Positions 26,652 to 39,593 of a stretch of 64,000 nucleotides of DNA are shown in pieces (the first letter of the stretch is position 1; each line of letters opens with the position of its first letter). Source of the DNA: Pristionchus mayeri (taxonomy: Eukaryota > Nematoda > Chromadorea > Rhabditida > Neodiplogasteridae); assembly GCA_036245805.1 (NCBI GenBank), contig BTRK01000001.1, forward strand, positions 39,568,995-39,632,994, given 5' to 3'. The position numbers were made by a program, and so were the translations under genes. Under the pieces are notes generated by a model, which saw nothing but the letters and a program-made list of their open reading frames with translations, had not been told where the DNA came from and made no database searches.

Positions 26652-29600
26652 TCACCCATATCCCGGGAACGAGTGACACGAATGTAACTCCCACATCCAT
26701 TCAATAACAGAAATATGCTTTACTAGGAGTGAAAATAACGATTTCCCTGCGGATTTACGAGCACTCAAACGACCGAAAAGATTTGTCAACAAATTGAGTA
26801 GAAGCGAGGCTGTTTTCGACTTCACCCATATCCAGGGAACGAGTGACACGAATGTAACTCCCACATCAATTCAATAACAGAAATATGCTTTACTAGGAGT
26901 GAAAATAACGATTTCCCTGCGGATTTACGAGCACTCAAACGACCGAAAAGATTTGTCAACAAATTGAGTAGAAGCGAGGCTGTTTTCGACTTCACCCATA
27001 TCCCGGGAACGAGTGACACGAATGTAACTCCCACATCTATTCAATAACAGAAATATGCTTTACTAGGAGTGAAAATAACGATTTCCCTGCGGATTTACGA
27101 GCACTCAAACGACCGAAAAGATTTGTCAACAAATTGAGTAGAAGCGAGGCTGTTTTCGACTTCACCCATATCCCGGGAACGAGTGACACGAATGTAACTC
27201 CCACATCTATTCAATAACAGAAATATGCTTTACAAGGAGTGAAAATAACGATTTCCCTGCGGATTTACGAGCACTCAAACGACCGAAAAGATTTGTCAAC
27301 AAATTGAGTAAAAGCGAGGCTGTTTTCGACTTCACCCATATCCCGGGAACGAGTGACACGAATGTAACTCCCACATCCATTCAATAACAGAAATATGCTT
27401 TACTAGGAGTGAAAATAACGATTTCCCTGCGGATTTACGAGCACTCAAACGACCGAAAAGATTTGTCAACAAATTGAGTAGAAGCGAGGCTGTTTTCGAC
27501 TTCACCCATATCCCGGGAACGAGTGACACGAATGTAACTCCCACATCCATTCAATAACAGAAATATGCTTTACTAGGAGTGAAAATAACGATTTCCCTGC
27601 GGATTTACGAGCACTCAAACGACCGAAAAGATTTGTCAACAAATTGAGTAGAAGCGAGGCTGTTTTCGACTTCACCCATATCCCGGGAACGAGTGACACG
27701 AATGTAACTCCCACATCTATTCAATAACAGAAATATGCTTTACTAGGAGTGAAAATAACGATTTCCCTGCGGATTTACGAGCACTCAAACGACCGAAAAG
27801 ATTTGTCAACAAATTGAGTAGAAGCGAGGCTGTTTTCGATTTCACCCATATCCCGGGAACGAGTGACACGAATGTAACTCCCACATCTATTCAATAACAG
27901 AAATATGCTTTACTAGGAGTGAAAATAACGATTTCCCTGCGGATTTACGAGCACTCAAACGACCGAAAAGAGTTGTCAACAAATTGAGTAGAAGCGAGGC
28001 TGTTTTCGACTTCACCCATATCCCGGGAACGAGTGACACGAATGTAACTCCCACATCTATTCAATAACAGAAATATGCTTTACTAGGAGTGAAAATAACG
28101 ATTTCCCTGCGGATTTACGAGCACTCAAACGACCGAAAAGAGTTGTCAACAAATTGAGTAGAAGCGAGGCTGTTTTCGACTTCACCCATATCCCGGGAAC
28201 GAGTGACACGAATGTAACTCCCACATCAATTCGATAACAGAAATATGCTTTACTAGGAGTGAAAATAACGATTTCCCTGCGGATTTACGAGCACTCAAAC
28301 GACCGAAAAGATTTGTCAACAAATTGAGTAGAAGCGAGGCTGTTTTCGACTTCACCCATATCCCGGGAACGAGTGACACGAATGTAACTCCCACATCTAT
28401 TCAATAACAGAAATATGCTTTACTAGGAGTGAAAATAACGATTTCCCTGCGGATTTACGAGCACTCAAACGACCGAAAAGATTTGTCAACAAATTGAGTA
28501 GAAGCGAGGCTGTTTTCGACTTCACCCATATCCCGGGAACGAGTGACACGAATGTAACTCCCACATCTATTCAATAACAGAAATATGCTTTACAAGGAGT
28601 GAAAATAACGATTTCCCTGCGGATTTACGAGCACTCAAACGACCGAAAAGATTTGTCAACAAATTGAGTAGACGCGAGGCTGTTTTCGACTTCACCCATA
28701 TCCCGGGAACGAGTGACACGAATGTAACTCCCACATCTATTCAATAACAGAAATATGCTTTACTAGGAGTGAAAATAACGATTTCCCTGCGGATTTACGA
28801 GCACTCAAACGACCGAAAAGAGTTGTCAACAAATTGAGTAGAAGCGAGGCTGTTTTCGACTTCACCCATATCCCGGGAACGAGTGACACGAATGTAACTC
28901 CCACATCTATTCGATAACAGAAATATGCTTTACTAGGAGTGAAAATAATGATTTCCCTGCGGATTTACGAGCATTCAAACGACCGAAAAGATTTGTCAAC
29001 AAATTGAGTAGAAGCGAGGCTGTTTTCGACTTCACCCATATCCCGGGAACGAGTGACACGAATGTAACTCCCACATCTATTCAATAACAGAAATATGCTT
29101 TACTAGGAGTGAAAATAACGATTTCCCTGCGGATTTACGAGCACTCAAACGACCGAAAAGATTTGTCAACAAATTGAGTAGAAGCGAGGCTGTTTTCGAC
29201 TTCACCCATATCCCGGGAACGAGTGACACGAATGTAACTCCCACATCTATTCGATAACAGAAATATGCTTTACTAGGAGTGAAAATAATGATTTCCCTGC
29301 GGATTTACGAGCACTCAAACGACCGAAAAGATTTGTCAACAAATTGAGTAGAAGCGAGGCTGTTTTCGACTTCACCCATATCCCGGGAACGAGTGACACG
29401 AATGTAACTCCCACATCTATTCAATAACAGAAATATGCTTTACAAGGAGTGAAAATAACGATTTCCCTGCGGATTTACGAGCACTCAAACGACCGAAAAG
29501 ATTTGTCAACAAATTGAGTAGAAGCGAGGCTGTTTTCGACTTCACCCATATCCCGGGAACGAGTGACACGAATGTAACTCCCACATCCATTCAATAACAG

Positions 29601-32600
29601 AAATATGCTTTACTAGGAGTGAAAATAACGATTTCCCTGCGGATTTACGAGCACTCAAACGACCGAAAAGATTTGTCAACAAATTGAGTAGAAGCGAGGC
29701 TGTTTTCGACTTCACCCATATCCAGGGAACGAGTGACACGAATGTAACTCCCACATCAATTCAATAACAGAAATATGCTTTACTAGGAGTGAAAATAACG
29801 ATTTCCCTGCGGATTTACGAGCACTCAAACGACCGAAAAGATTTGTCAACAAATTGAGTAGAAGCGAGGCTGTTTTCGACTTCACCCATATCCCGGGAAC
29901 GAGTGACACGAATGTAACTCCCACATCTATTCAATAACAGAAATATGCTTTACAAGGAGTGAAAATAACGATTTCCCTGCGGATTTACGAGCACTCAAAC
30001 GACCGAAAAGATTTGTCAACAAATTGAGTAGAAGCGAGGCTGTTTTCGACTTCACCCATATCCCGGGAACGAGTGACACGAATGTAACTCCCACATCCAT
30101 TCAATAACAGAAATATGCTTTACTAGGAGTGAAAATAACGATTTCCCTGCGGATTTACGAGCACTCAAACGACCGAAAAGATTTGTCAACAAATTGAGTA
30201 GAAGCGAGGCTGTTTTCGACTTCACCCATATCCAGGGAACGAGTGACACGAATGTAACTCCCACATCAATTCAATAACAGAAATATGCTTTACTAGGAGT
30301 GAAAATAACGATTTCCCTGCGGATTTACGAGCACTCAAACGACCGAAAAGATTTGTCAACAAATTGAGTAGAAGCGAGGCTGTTTTCGACTTCACCCATA
30401 TCCCGGGAACGAGTGACACGAATGTAACTCCCACATCTATTCAATAACAGAAATATGCTTTACAAGGAGTGAAAATAACGATTTCCCTGCGGATTTACGA
30501 GCACTCAAACGACCGAAAAGATTTGTCAACAAATTGAGTAGACGCGAGGCTGTTTTCGACTTCACCCATATCCCGGGAACGAGTGACACGAATGTAACTC
30601 CCACATCTATTCAATAACAGAAATATGCTTTACAAGGAGTGAAAATAACGATTTCCCTGCGGATTTACGAGCACTCAAACGACCGAAAAGATTTGTCAAC
30701 AAATTGAGTAGAAGCGAGGCTGTTTTCGACTTCACCCATATCCCGGGAACGAGTGACACGAATGTAACTCCCACATCCATTCAATAACAGAAATATGCTT
30801 TACTAGGAGTGAAAATAACGATTTCCCTGCGGATTTACGAGCACTCAAACGACCGAAAAGATTTGTCAACAAATTGAGTAGAAGCGAGGCTGTTTTCGAC
30901 TTCACCCATATCCAGGGAACGAGTGACACGAATGTAACTCCCACATCAATTCAATAACAGAAATATGCTTTACTAGGAGTGAAAATAACGATTTCCCTGC
31001 GGATTTACGAGCACTCAAACGACCGAAAAGATTTGTCAACAAATTGAGTAGAAGCGAGGCTGTTTTCGACTTCACCCATATCCCGGGAACGAGTGACACG
31101 AATGTAACTCCCACATCAATTCAATAACAGAAATATGCTTTACTAGGAGTGAAAATAACGATTTCCCTGCGGATTTACGAGCACTCAAACGACCGAAAAG
31201 ATTTGTCAACAAATTGAGTAGAAGCGAGGCTGTTTTCGACTTCACCCATATCCCGGGAACGAGTGACACGAATGTAACTCCCACATCTATTCAATAACAG
31301 AAATATGCTTTACAAGGAGTGAAAATAACGATTTCCCTGCGGATTTACGAGCACTCAAACGACCGAAAAGATTTGTCAACAAATTGAGTAGACGCGAGGC
31401 TGTTTTCGACTTCACCCATATCCCGGGAACGAGTGACACGAATGTAACTCCCACATCTATTCAATAACAGAAATATGCTTTACAAGGAGTGAAAATAACG
31501 ATTTCCCTGCGGATTTACGAGCACTCAAACGACCGAAAAGATTTGTCAACAAATTGAGTAGAAGCGAGGCTGTTTTCGACTTCACCCATATCCCGGGAAC
31601 GAGTGACACGAATGTAACTCCCACATCCATTCAATAACAGAAATATGCTTTACTAGGAGTGAAAATAACGATTTCCCTGCGGATTTACGAGCACTCAAAC
31701 GACCGAAAAGATTTGTCAACAAATTGAGTAGAAGCGAGGCTGTTTTCGACTTCACCCATATCCAGGGAACGAGTGACACGAATGTAACTCCCACATCAAT
31801 TCAATAACAGAAATATGCTTTACTAGGAGTGAAAATAACGATTTCCCTGCGGATTTACGAGCACTCAAACGACCGAAAAGATTTGTCAACAAATTGAGTA
31901 GAAGCGAGGCTGTTTTCGACTTCACCCATATCCCGGGAACGAGTGACACGAATGTAACTCCCACATCTATTCAATAACAGAAATATGCTTTACAAGGAGT
32001 GAAAATAACGATTTCCCTGCGGATTTACGAGCACTCAAACGACCGAAAAGATTTGTCAACAAATTGAGTAGACGCGAGGCTGTTTTCGACTTCACCCATA
32101 TCCCGGGAACGAGTGACACGAATGTAACTCCCACATCTATTCAATAACAGAAATATGCTTTACAAGGAGTGAAAATAACGATTTCCCTGCGGATTTACGA
32201 GCACTCAAACGACCGAAAAGATTTGTCAACAAATTGAGTAGAAGCGAGGCTGTTTTCGACTTCACCCATATCCCGGGAACGAGTGACACGAATGTAACTC
32301 CCACATCCATTCAATAACAGAAATATGCTTTACTAGGAGTGAAAATAACGATTTCCCTGCGGATTTACGAGCACTCAAACGACCGAAAAGATTTGTCAAC
32401 AAATTGAGTAGAAGCGAGGCTGTTTTCGACTTCACCCATATCCAGGGAACGAGTGACACGAATGTAACTCCCACATCAATTCAATAACAGAAATATGCTT
32501 TACTAGGAGTGAAAATAACGATTTCCCTGCGGATTTACGAGCACTCAAACGACCGAAAAGATTTGTCAACAAATTGAGTAGAAGCGAGGCTGTTTTCGAC

Positions 32601-35534
32601 TTCACCCATATCCCGGGAACGAGTGACACGAATGTAACTCCCACATCAATTCAATAACAGAAATATGCTTTACTAGGAGTGAAAATAACGATTTCCCTGC
32701 GGATTTACGAGCACTCAAACGACCGAAAAGATTTGTCAACAAATTGAGTAGACGCGAGGCTGTTTTCGACTTCACCCATATCCCGGGAACGAGTGACACG
32801 AATGTAACTCCCACATCTATTCAATAACAGAAATATGCTTTACAAGGAGTGAAAATAACGATTTCCCTGCGGATTTACGAGCACTCAAACGACCGAAAAG
32901 ATTTGTCAACAAATTGAGTAGAAGCGAGGCTGTTTTCGACTTCACCCATATCCCGGGAACGAGTGACACGAATGTAACTCCCACATCCATTCAATAACAG
33001 AAATATGCTTTACTAGGAGTGAAAATAACGATTTCCCTGCGGATTTACGAGCACTCAAACGACCGAAAAGATTTGTCAACAAATTGAGTAGAAGCGAGGC
33101 TGTTTTCGACTTCACCCATATCCAGGGAACGAGTGACACGAATGTAACTCCCACATCAATTCAATAACAGAAATATGCTTTACTAGGAGTGAAAATAACG
33201 ATTTCCCTGCGGATTTACGAGCACTCAAACGACCGAAAAGATTTGTCAACAAATTGAGTAGAAGCGAGGCTGTTTTCGACTTCACCCATATCCCGGGAAC
33301 GAGTGACACGAATGTAACTCCCACATCTATTCAATAACAGAAATATGCTTTACTAGGAGTGAAAATAACGATTTCCCTGCGGATTTACGAGCACTCAAAC
33401 GACCGAAAAGATTTGTCAACAAATTGAGTAGAAGCGAGGCTGTTTTCGACTTCACCCATATCCCGGGAACGAATGACACGAATGTAACTCCCACATCAAT
33501 TCAATAACAGAAATATGCTTTACTAGGAGTGAAAATAACGATTTCCCTGCGGATTTACGAGCACTCAAACGACCGAAAAGATTTGTCAACAAATTGAGTA
33601 GAAGCGAGGCTGTTTTCGACTTCACCCATATCCCGGGAACGAGTGACACGAATGTAACTCCCACATCTATTCAATAACAGAAATATGCTTTACAAGGAGT
33701 GAAAATAACGATTTCCCTGCGGATTTACGAGCACTCAAACGACCGAAAAGATTTGTCAACAAATTGAGTAGAAGCGAGGCTGTTTTCGACTTCATCCATA
33801 TCCAGGGAACAGATGACACGAATGTAGCTCCCACATCTATTCAATAACAGAAATATGCTTTACAAGGAGTGAAAATAACGATTTCCCTGCGGATTTACGA
33901 GCACTCAAACGACCGAAAAGATTTGTCAACAAATTGAGTAGAAGCGAGGCTGTTTTCGACTTCACCCATATCCCGGGAACGAGTGACACGAATGTAACTC
34001 CCACATCTATTCAATAACAGAAATATGCTTTACAAGGAGTGAAAATAACGATTTCCCTGCGGATTTACGAGCACTCAAACGACCGAAAAGATTTGTCAAC
34101 AAATTGAGTAGAAGCGAGGCTGTTTTCGACTTCACCCATATCCCGGGAACGAGTGACACGAATGTAACTCCCACATCCATTCAATAACAGAAATATGCTT
34201 TACTAGGAGTGAAAATAACGATTTCCCTGCGGATTTACGAGCACTCAAACGACCGAAAAGATTTGTCAACAAATTGAGTAGAAGCGAGGCTGTTTTCGAC
34301 TTCACCCATATCCAGGGAACGAGTGACACGAATGTAACTCCCACATCAATTCAATAACAGAAATATGCTTTACTAGGAGTGAAAATAACGATTTCCCTGC
34401 GGATTTACGAGCACTCAAACGACCGAAAAGATTTGTCAACAAATTGAGTAGAAGCGAGGCTGTTTTCGACTTCACCCATATCCCGGGAACGAGTGACACG
34501 AATGTAACTCCCACATCTATTCAATAACAGAAATATGCTTTACTAGGAGTGAAAATAACGATTTCCCTGCGGATTTACGAGCACTCAAACGACCGAAAAG
34601 ATTTGTCAACAAATTGAGTAGAAGCGAGGCTGTTTTCGACTTCACCCATATCCCGGGAACGAATGACACGAATGTAACTCCCACATCAATTCAATAACAG
34701 AAATATGCTTTACTAGGAGTGAAAATAACGATTTCCCTGCGGATTTACGAGCACTCAAACGACCGAAAAGATTTGTCAACAAATTGAGTAGAAGCGAGGC
34801 TGTTTTCGACTTCACCCATATCCCGGGAACGAGTGACACGAATGTAACTCCCACATCTATTCAATAACAGAAATATGCTTTACAAGGAGTGAAAATAACG
34901 ATTTCCCTGCGGATTTACGAGCACTCAAACGACCGAAAAGATTTGTCAACAAATTGAGTAGAAGCGAGGCTGTTTTCGACTTCACCCATATCCCGGGAAC
35001 GAGTGACACGAATGTAACTCCCACATCTATTCAATAACAGAAATATGCTTTACAAGGAGTGAAAATAACGATTTCCCTGCGGATTTACGAGCACTCAAAC
35101 GACCGAAAAGATTTGTCAACAAATTGAGTAGAAGCGAGGCTGTTTTCGACTTCACCCATATCCCGGGAACGAGTGACACGAATGTAACTCCCACATCTAT
35201 TCAATAACAGAAATATGCTTTACAAGGAGTGAAAATAACGATTTCCCTGCGGATTTACGAGCACTCAAACGACCGAAAAGATTTGTCAACAAATTGAGTA
35301 GAAGCGAGGCTGTTTTCGACTTCACCCATATCCCGGGAACGAGTGACACGAATGTAACTCCCACATCCATTCAATAACAGAAATATGCTTTACTAGGAGT
35401 GAAAATAACGATTTCCCTGCGGATTTACGAGCACTCAAACGACCGAAAAGATTTGTCAACAAATTGAGTAGAAGCGAGGCTGTTTTCGACTTCACCCATA
35501 TCCAGGGAACGAGTGACACGAATGTAACTCCCAC
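26652..35534 (-). repeat. B mixed higher-order repeats marked by a B1/B2 hybrid monomer
   Basis: A monomer with CATATCCAGGGAACGAGTG (B2-like CCAGGG joined to B1-like GAGTG) recurs near 26830, 29720, 30230, 30910, 31760, 32440, 33120, 34310 and 35500. The steps are 17, 3, 4, 5, 4, 4, 7 and 7 monomers. It is regularly preceded by a TACAAGGAG monomer and a CCATTCAATAAC monomer. Several cycles also include a GACGCGAGG monomer (28671, 30541, 31391, 32071, 32751). The order is kept but the number of filler monomers changes, as expected for repeated unequal exchange of a 4-mer. Confidence 0.82.
33781..33841 (-). repeat. Isolated B2-type segment inside the reverse B1 array
   Basis: This monomer reads CATCCATATCCAGGGAACAG then ATGACACGAATGTAGCTCCC, the full B2 signature that dominates much of the array right of 40.4 kb. 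It is the only complete B2 signature I found left of the LINE. The rest of its monomer is ordinary B with TACAAGGAG flanks. It suggests gene conversion or exchange between the two B blocks. Confidence 0.75.
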
Positions 35535-36130
35535 ATCAATTCAATAACAGAAATATGCTTTACTAGGAGTGAAAATAACGATTTCCCTGCGGATTTACGA
35601 GCACTCAAACGACCGAAAAGATTTGTCAACAAATTGAGTAGAAGCGAGGCTGTTTTCGACTTCACCCATATCCCGGGAACGAGTGACACGAATGTAATTC
35701 CCACATCTATTCAATAACAGAAATATGCTTTACAAGGAGTGAAAATAACGATTTCCCTGCGGATTTACGAGCACTCAAACGACCGAAAAGATTTGTCAAC
35801 AAATTGAGTAGAAGCGAGGCTGTTTTCGACTTCACCCATATCCCGGGAACGAGTGACACGAATGTAACTCCCACATCTATTCAGTAACAGAAATATGCTT
35901 TACTAGGAGTGAAAAGAACGATTTCCCTGCGGATTTACGAGCACTCAAACGACCGAAAAGATTTGTCAACAAATTGAGTAGAAGCGAGGCTGTTTTCGAC
36001 TTCACCCATATCCCGGGAACGAGTGACACGAATGTAACTCCCACATCAATTCAATAACAGAAATATGCTTTACTAGGAGTGAAAATAACGATTTCCCTGC
36101 GGATTTACGAGCACTCAAACGACCGAAAAG

Positions 36131-36135
36131 ATTTG
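36131..36135. repeat. LINE target-site duplication, left copy (ATTTG)
   Basis: The B monomer reads GACCGAAAAGATTTG up to this point. The interrupted monomer resumes after the element with ATTTGTCAACAAATTGAG at 39905. ATTTG is therefore duplicated. Only 5 bp can be claimed, because the preceding base differs (G on the left, A of the tail on the right). Confidence 0.85.
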
Positions 36136-36137
36136 AC

Positions 36138-36599
36138 CCAGTCGAAGCTCATCTGAGGGCTCGTTCGCTTGTGATCTCGGGAATCCCCGAGGCCGATTCT
36201 TCTCTGAATATTGAAGAGAGATTGGCTGGCGATGCCAAGTCTGTTGGAATTTCTCTGGCCCTACTTCACGTAGAGGCTTCCCCTCAGATGGTGTATAGAA
36301 TGGGCAAGCCAGGCGACAATCCCCGTCTCCTTAAAGTGGTGCTTCCTTCTCACTCTCACCTCTTGACTGCTCTGAAAAATGCCTCTGATCTCCGCAAGAA
36401 CGAAGAGTTCAGAGGTATATACATTCGTAAATCGCAGATTCGGGAAGAGAGAGAGAGAAGCAAGGAGATGAGAGAGTCACTCAAGGCTATGCGCGCTCAG
36501 GATTCGGGTTGTCCCTTCGTGTATTACCGCGATGAGCTGTGGCACAAGGATGACATCCGTTCCGGTGTCCGCACTCGCCTCCCGACTCAGGGAAACTAA
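36138..36599 (+). pseudogene. LINE ORF1 protein, C-terminal fragment
   Basis: The frame is open from the element's left edge to TAA at 36597-36599, about 153 codons, with no start codon of its own. The first residues read PVEAHLRARSLVISGIPEAD, so the natural protein continued upstream and has been lost. It resembles ORF1 proteins of CR1/L2-like LINEs: an (I/V)SGIPE strand, a YRMGKPGDNPRLLKVVLPS segment, a charged IYIRKSQIREERERSKEMRE helix and an aromatic end, FVYYRDELWHKDDIRS. This is the RNA-binding, RRM-like plus C-terminal-domain region that in relatives coats the LINE RNA. That role is inferred from the family. A GTG at 36171 is not needed as a start. ORF2 begins just downstream in another frame. 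Confidence 0.85.
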
Positions 36600-36634
36600 T
36601 TACTCGTACACCACCACCCGATTCTGGCCATTCT

Positions 36635-37759
36635 TTGACTTCCTCCCTTGACTGTCTCTCCTTTTCAACAGACGCTCTCCCCTCTTCCCATCTCCCCCCT
36701 CTCTACGTCTGTCCCCTCTCCATCCCCAATACTCTCTCCCCTCCCTCTTTTCCCCCACTCGATCCTCGTGATCCGCCGCTTTCTACAATCCTTCCCATCT
36801 CTCTGCGATGTTCGTTATTCAACTCTCGATCACTCTGTAACAAGCTTCCTGATTTGCATGCTATTCTCTCTATTGATAAGCCCGACCTCATCTTTGTAAC
36901 AGAGACTTGGCTCTCTTCCAAGATATTAGACACTGAGCTCCTACTTTCCTTCCCTTATCTCATCTTCCGTTGTGATCGTCCTCGTCGTGGGGGCGGTGTC
37001 TGTCTCCTCGTTCGTGACCACCTCCCCTGTTCCCGAGTTGCTATCAATTCGTCAGTCTCTAGTGACATTCTTGCGATCGATGTGCATCCACCCACAACTT
37101 TTGTCCCTACACGTTTTATACTTTTGTATAGGCCTCCCAGCACAACCACTGCTCAAAATACTCATTTATTTGATTTTATCTCTTCCCTGGTTACAGTCCA
37201 GCATCAAATGGTTGTACTAGGCGACCTAAATTTGCATATTGATTGGTCTGCTCCTGGCGTGCTCTCTTCCCAAGCTTCATGCTTAGTTGACCTCTCCATT
37301 GATCTTGATCTCACCCAGATGGTTCCCTCCCCTTCCCTAAACAATCATTTCCTTGATATTATCCTATCACCTCCCGGAGTAGTATCCAATTGCTGCTTAT
37401 CAGCTCCTTTTAAAAATTCTGACCACTCTACGATTAACTTTGACTTCAATTCCCCCCTTGATCAGCCCGTAGTAGTGCATTCATTCGATTTTCGTAAAAC
37501 TGACTTCTCTGGTCTCGACAGTGCACTACTCGAGTTGAATTGGGAGGAAACACTTTCTGATTGTACCGATTTCTCAGACCTGTATAACCGATTCGTCTCG
37601 CTTGTAACTGGCCTCTTCCCTGCGTTTATTCCTCTCAAGAAGATTTCCCTCTCCTCTGATCACTATCCTCCCCACATTAGGTCTCTTCTTGCACACAACA
37701 CTTTTCAACAAAATTCATCTTCGCCCTGTGCATTCTCAGTTTCTCTTAGTTTCACATAA
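36635..37759 (+). pseudogene. LINE ORF2 part 1: apurinic-like endonuclease domain
   Basis: This is the N-terminal portion of the LINE ORF2 polyprotein, whose endonuclease nicks target DNA to prime reverse transcription. Motifs seen in order: FNSRSLCNKL (Asn codon at 36821), VTETWLSS (Glu at 36902), RRGGGVCLLV, LLYRPP, VVLGDLNLHIDW (Asp at 37223), LDIILSPPG and NSDHSTINF (Asp-His at 37421-37426). All residues expected of an active endonuclease of this fold are present. The start is uncertain: no ATG lies upstream in frame, the frame is open back to the ORF1 stop, and 36635 is a TTG. Family-like sequence ends near HIRSLLAH at about 37694. After that the frame is wrong and runs to a chance stop at 37759, so a net +1 frame change occurred at about 37695-37706. 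Confidence 0.9.
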
Positions 37760-38432
37760 ATTAGATAAAGAAATACGTAAGTACGTTCGTTGCTACGAGA
37801 ATCGGTTACTTGCCAGTAATCATAGTCGATCATTCTACCGCTATGTATCCACTCGTTTCAAGTCTAAAGGTCTCTCCATTCCGTCCCTCGTGGCGATGGA
37901 CGGATCTGTCATCACGTGCAATTCTCTAAAGGCTGAATCCCTTGCCGATTATTTCACTTCTGTATATACTCGTGATGACGGGTCCCTTCCATCTTGCCCT
38001 ACCCTCGTTTCGCAAACCATTCCTTTATCAGTCGTCCTTCCTCACGATGTCTCTTTTCTTCTGAGGAAAGTATCTTCATCCTGTTCGCTCCCATCTGACT
38101 CCATCCCATCTATCATTCTTAAAAATTGCTTCCGATCTTTGTCTGCTCCTCTGGCGCATATTTTCAATTATAGTATTATGCTAGGTGATATTCCATCCTT
38201 GTGGAAATCCTCTATTATTATTCCAATCCCAAAAATTTCCTCGCCTTCCTCGGTATCGGATTATCGCCCTATCAGTCTCACTCCCATTCCTTCCAAAATA
38301 ATGGAAAGAATACTCAAGCCTAAGATTATCCGCTGGTGCAACTTTCATAAGATTATCCCTCCCGAACAACATGGCTTTCTCTCTAAACGCTCTACTGTTA
38401 CCCAACTTGGAGTGTACTCAAAATTGGCGTGA
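37689..38432 (+). pseudogene. LINE ORF2 part 2: linker and N-terminal reverse transcriptase
   Basis: This continues ORF2 in the next frame from TLFNKIHLRP at about 37698. It covers the linker (LDKEIRKYVRCYENRL, SFYRYVSTRFKSKG) and the first RT blocks: IPSIILKN, ISLWKSSIIIPIPK-like sequence, SDYRPISLTPIPSKIMERIL (from 38256) and PPEQHGFLSKRSTVTQL. These match the fingers and early palm of non-LTR RTs. The RSTVTQL signature is typical of CR1/Jockey-type elements of worms and other invertebrates. The frame loses homology just after TQL at about 38406 and stops at 38432. The next part resumes as LECTQNW in another frame, consistent with a 2-bp loss. Confidence 0.9.
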
Positions 38433-38832
38433 TTCCCTCGATCGTGATTATTGTACCGATGCATATATTGATCTAGCCAAAGCTTTTGATAAGGTTTCCC
38501 ATCCTAAGCTATTATTCAAATTACAATTGCTAGGCATTCGTGGCTGTTTGTTGAATTGGATTACAGGATATCTTTCCAATAGGATCTTCAGAGTTCGAAT
38601 CGGCAGCTCTCTCTCTTCTGAGAGACAAGTGATCTCAGGTGTTCCACAGGGCACAGTTCTTGGGCCTCTCCTCTTTTTGCTATTCACTTTCGATCTCCCT
38701 TCAGTTTTCTCCCCCTTTCCAAAACTAAATTGTCGGCTTTTTGCTGATGACATCAAGCTCTTCACTACTTTCGATCCACTCTCTCCTCTGATTCCCCCTC
38801 TCAACTTCAATCGGGTATTAATGGGTTCCTAG
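38371..38832 (+). pseudogene. LINE ORF2 part 3: reverse transcriptase catalytic core
   Basis: Family-like sequence begins at LECTQNW (about 38407). It includes motif A, AYIDLAKAFDKVSHP, with the metal-binding Asp codon at 38470; motif B, SGVPQGTVLGPLLFLL; and motif C, FADD at 38740-38751. The catalytic aspartates are intact, so the enzyme was lost through frameshifts and not by active-site decay. Residues before LECTQ and after about TTFDPLSP are read in the wrong frame; the stop at 38832 is fortuitous. A net -1 frame change near 38780-38805 joins it to the next part. Confidence 0.92.
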
Positions 38833-39593
38833 AATACTGCGAAAAATGGCAGTTAGAAGTTGCTGAAAAGAAATGCAACGTATTACATATAGGCAAAAAC
38901 AATCCCTGTACTAGCTATTCCTTAATCTCTTGCAATTTTGTAGTAACGCAGTCAATCCGTGATCTAGGTGTTTATATTGATCCTCTCTTACATTTTGACT
39001 CTCACATCCAGACTGTTTGTCATAAGGCGTCTTCATTAGTCTATTTACTTTTCCGTAGTATCAGCTGTACAATAGTTGTCCCATGCATATCTGCTTTCAA
39101 ATCTTTTATCCTTCCCATACTAGAATACGGCTCTCCCGTCTGGTCTCCCTCCTCATCTGGTTGTATCCGCAAATTAGAGAAAGTTCAACATCTATTTAGT
39201 AGGCTATTATATTATCGTTGCTCTCGAACAGACATCTCTTTTCCCTCTTATTCTGATCGATTAGCCCTATATTCTCTACGCTCTCTTTATGTTCTCCGTG
39301 TTGTCATTGACATAGTGCTAGCTCTTAAAATTTTCGCTAACGCTGTTGAGTTGTCAGTATGTAATTTCTATACATATAGGACTATTAGCAGACGTCATAG
39401 TGCCTTTGTTCTTCACATTCCCCCTTTCCGAAGGGAAAAATTGAAAGCATCGTTTGCTCATAGAACAGCTAGATTCCTAAATAAGCTCCACTTAATTTGC
39501 AATCCTCTATTGTCGATCGAGACTATTAAGCACTATTTGCTAATTCACCCTAATCTTCTGTGTACTCTTGGAATTGAAATTAGAAATCTTTAG
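38790..39593 (+). pseudogene. LINE ORF2 part 4: RT thumb and C-terminal domain
   Basis: This frame is open without a stop from about 38790 to TAG at 39591-39593 but has no early ATG. The first recognisable residues are SGINGFLEYCEKWQLEVAEK, followed by KKCNVLHIGKN, RDLGVYIDPLLHFDSHI, FILPILEYGSPVWSP, IRKLEKVQHLFSRLL and YSDRLALYSLRSLYVLRVV. These are the standard thumb-side and post-RT blocks of CR1/Jockey-type ORF2 (the LGV-ID, LEYGSPVWSP and YSDRL blocks). The C-terminus ends naturally at GIEIRNL. No RNase H motif was recognised. The long intact frame implies a fairly recent insertion. Confidence 0.9.

Larger units (their letters stand above)
8227..36135 (-). repeat. Satellite B, reverse-oriented array, about 161 monomers of 170 bp
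   Basis: TTACTAGGAG recurs every 170 bp from 8231. After removing the 466-bp MITE insertion (element plus one TA), the phase at 36070 is 161 x 170 + 3. The three extra bases are the single-base insertions in CGACCCGAAAAG near 15937, 19119 and 22011. Read on this strand, a monomer contains GATTTCCCTGCGGATTTACG, GATTTGTCAACAAATTGAG, GAGGCTGTTTTCGAC, CATATCCCGGGAACGAGTG and CTATTCAATAACAG. Nearly all copies are subtype B1, with the 10-bp palindrome TTCCCGGGAA. The 70-residue open frames repeated along the array are a by-product of the monomer. Function unknown. Confidence 0.97.

Noticed and set aside
8227..36135. CRISPR-like array
   Set aside because: Repeats are contiguous 170-bp units without unique spacers, in a eukaryotic context with a LINE and a MITE; no cas genes.
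36703..36933. Minus-strand and alternate-frame open frames within the LINE (e.g. 36703-36933, 36955-37149, 38181-38405, 38448-38810)
   Set aside because: They are shadows of the endonuclease and RT coding frames, which carry clear family motifs on the + strand.
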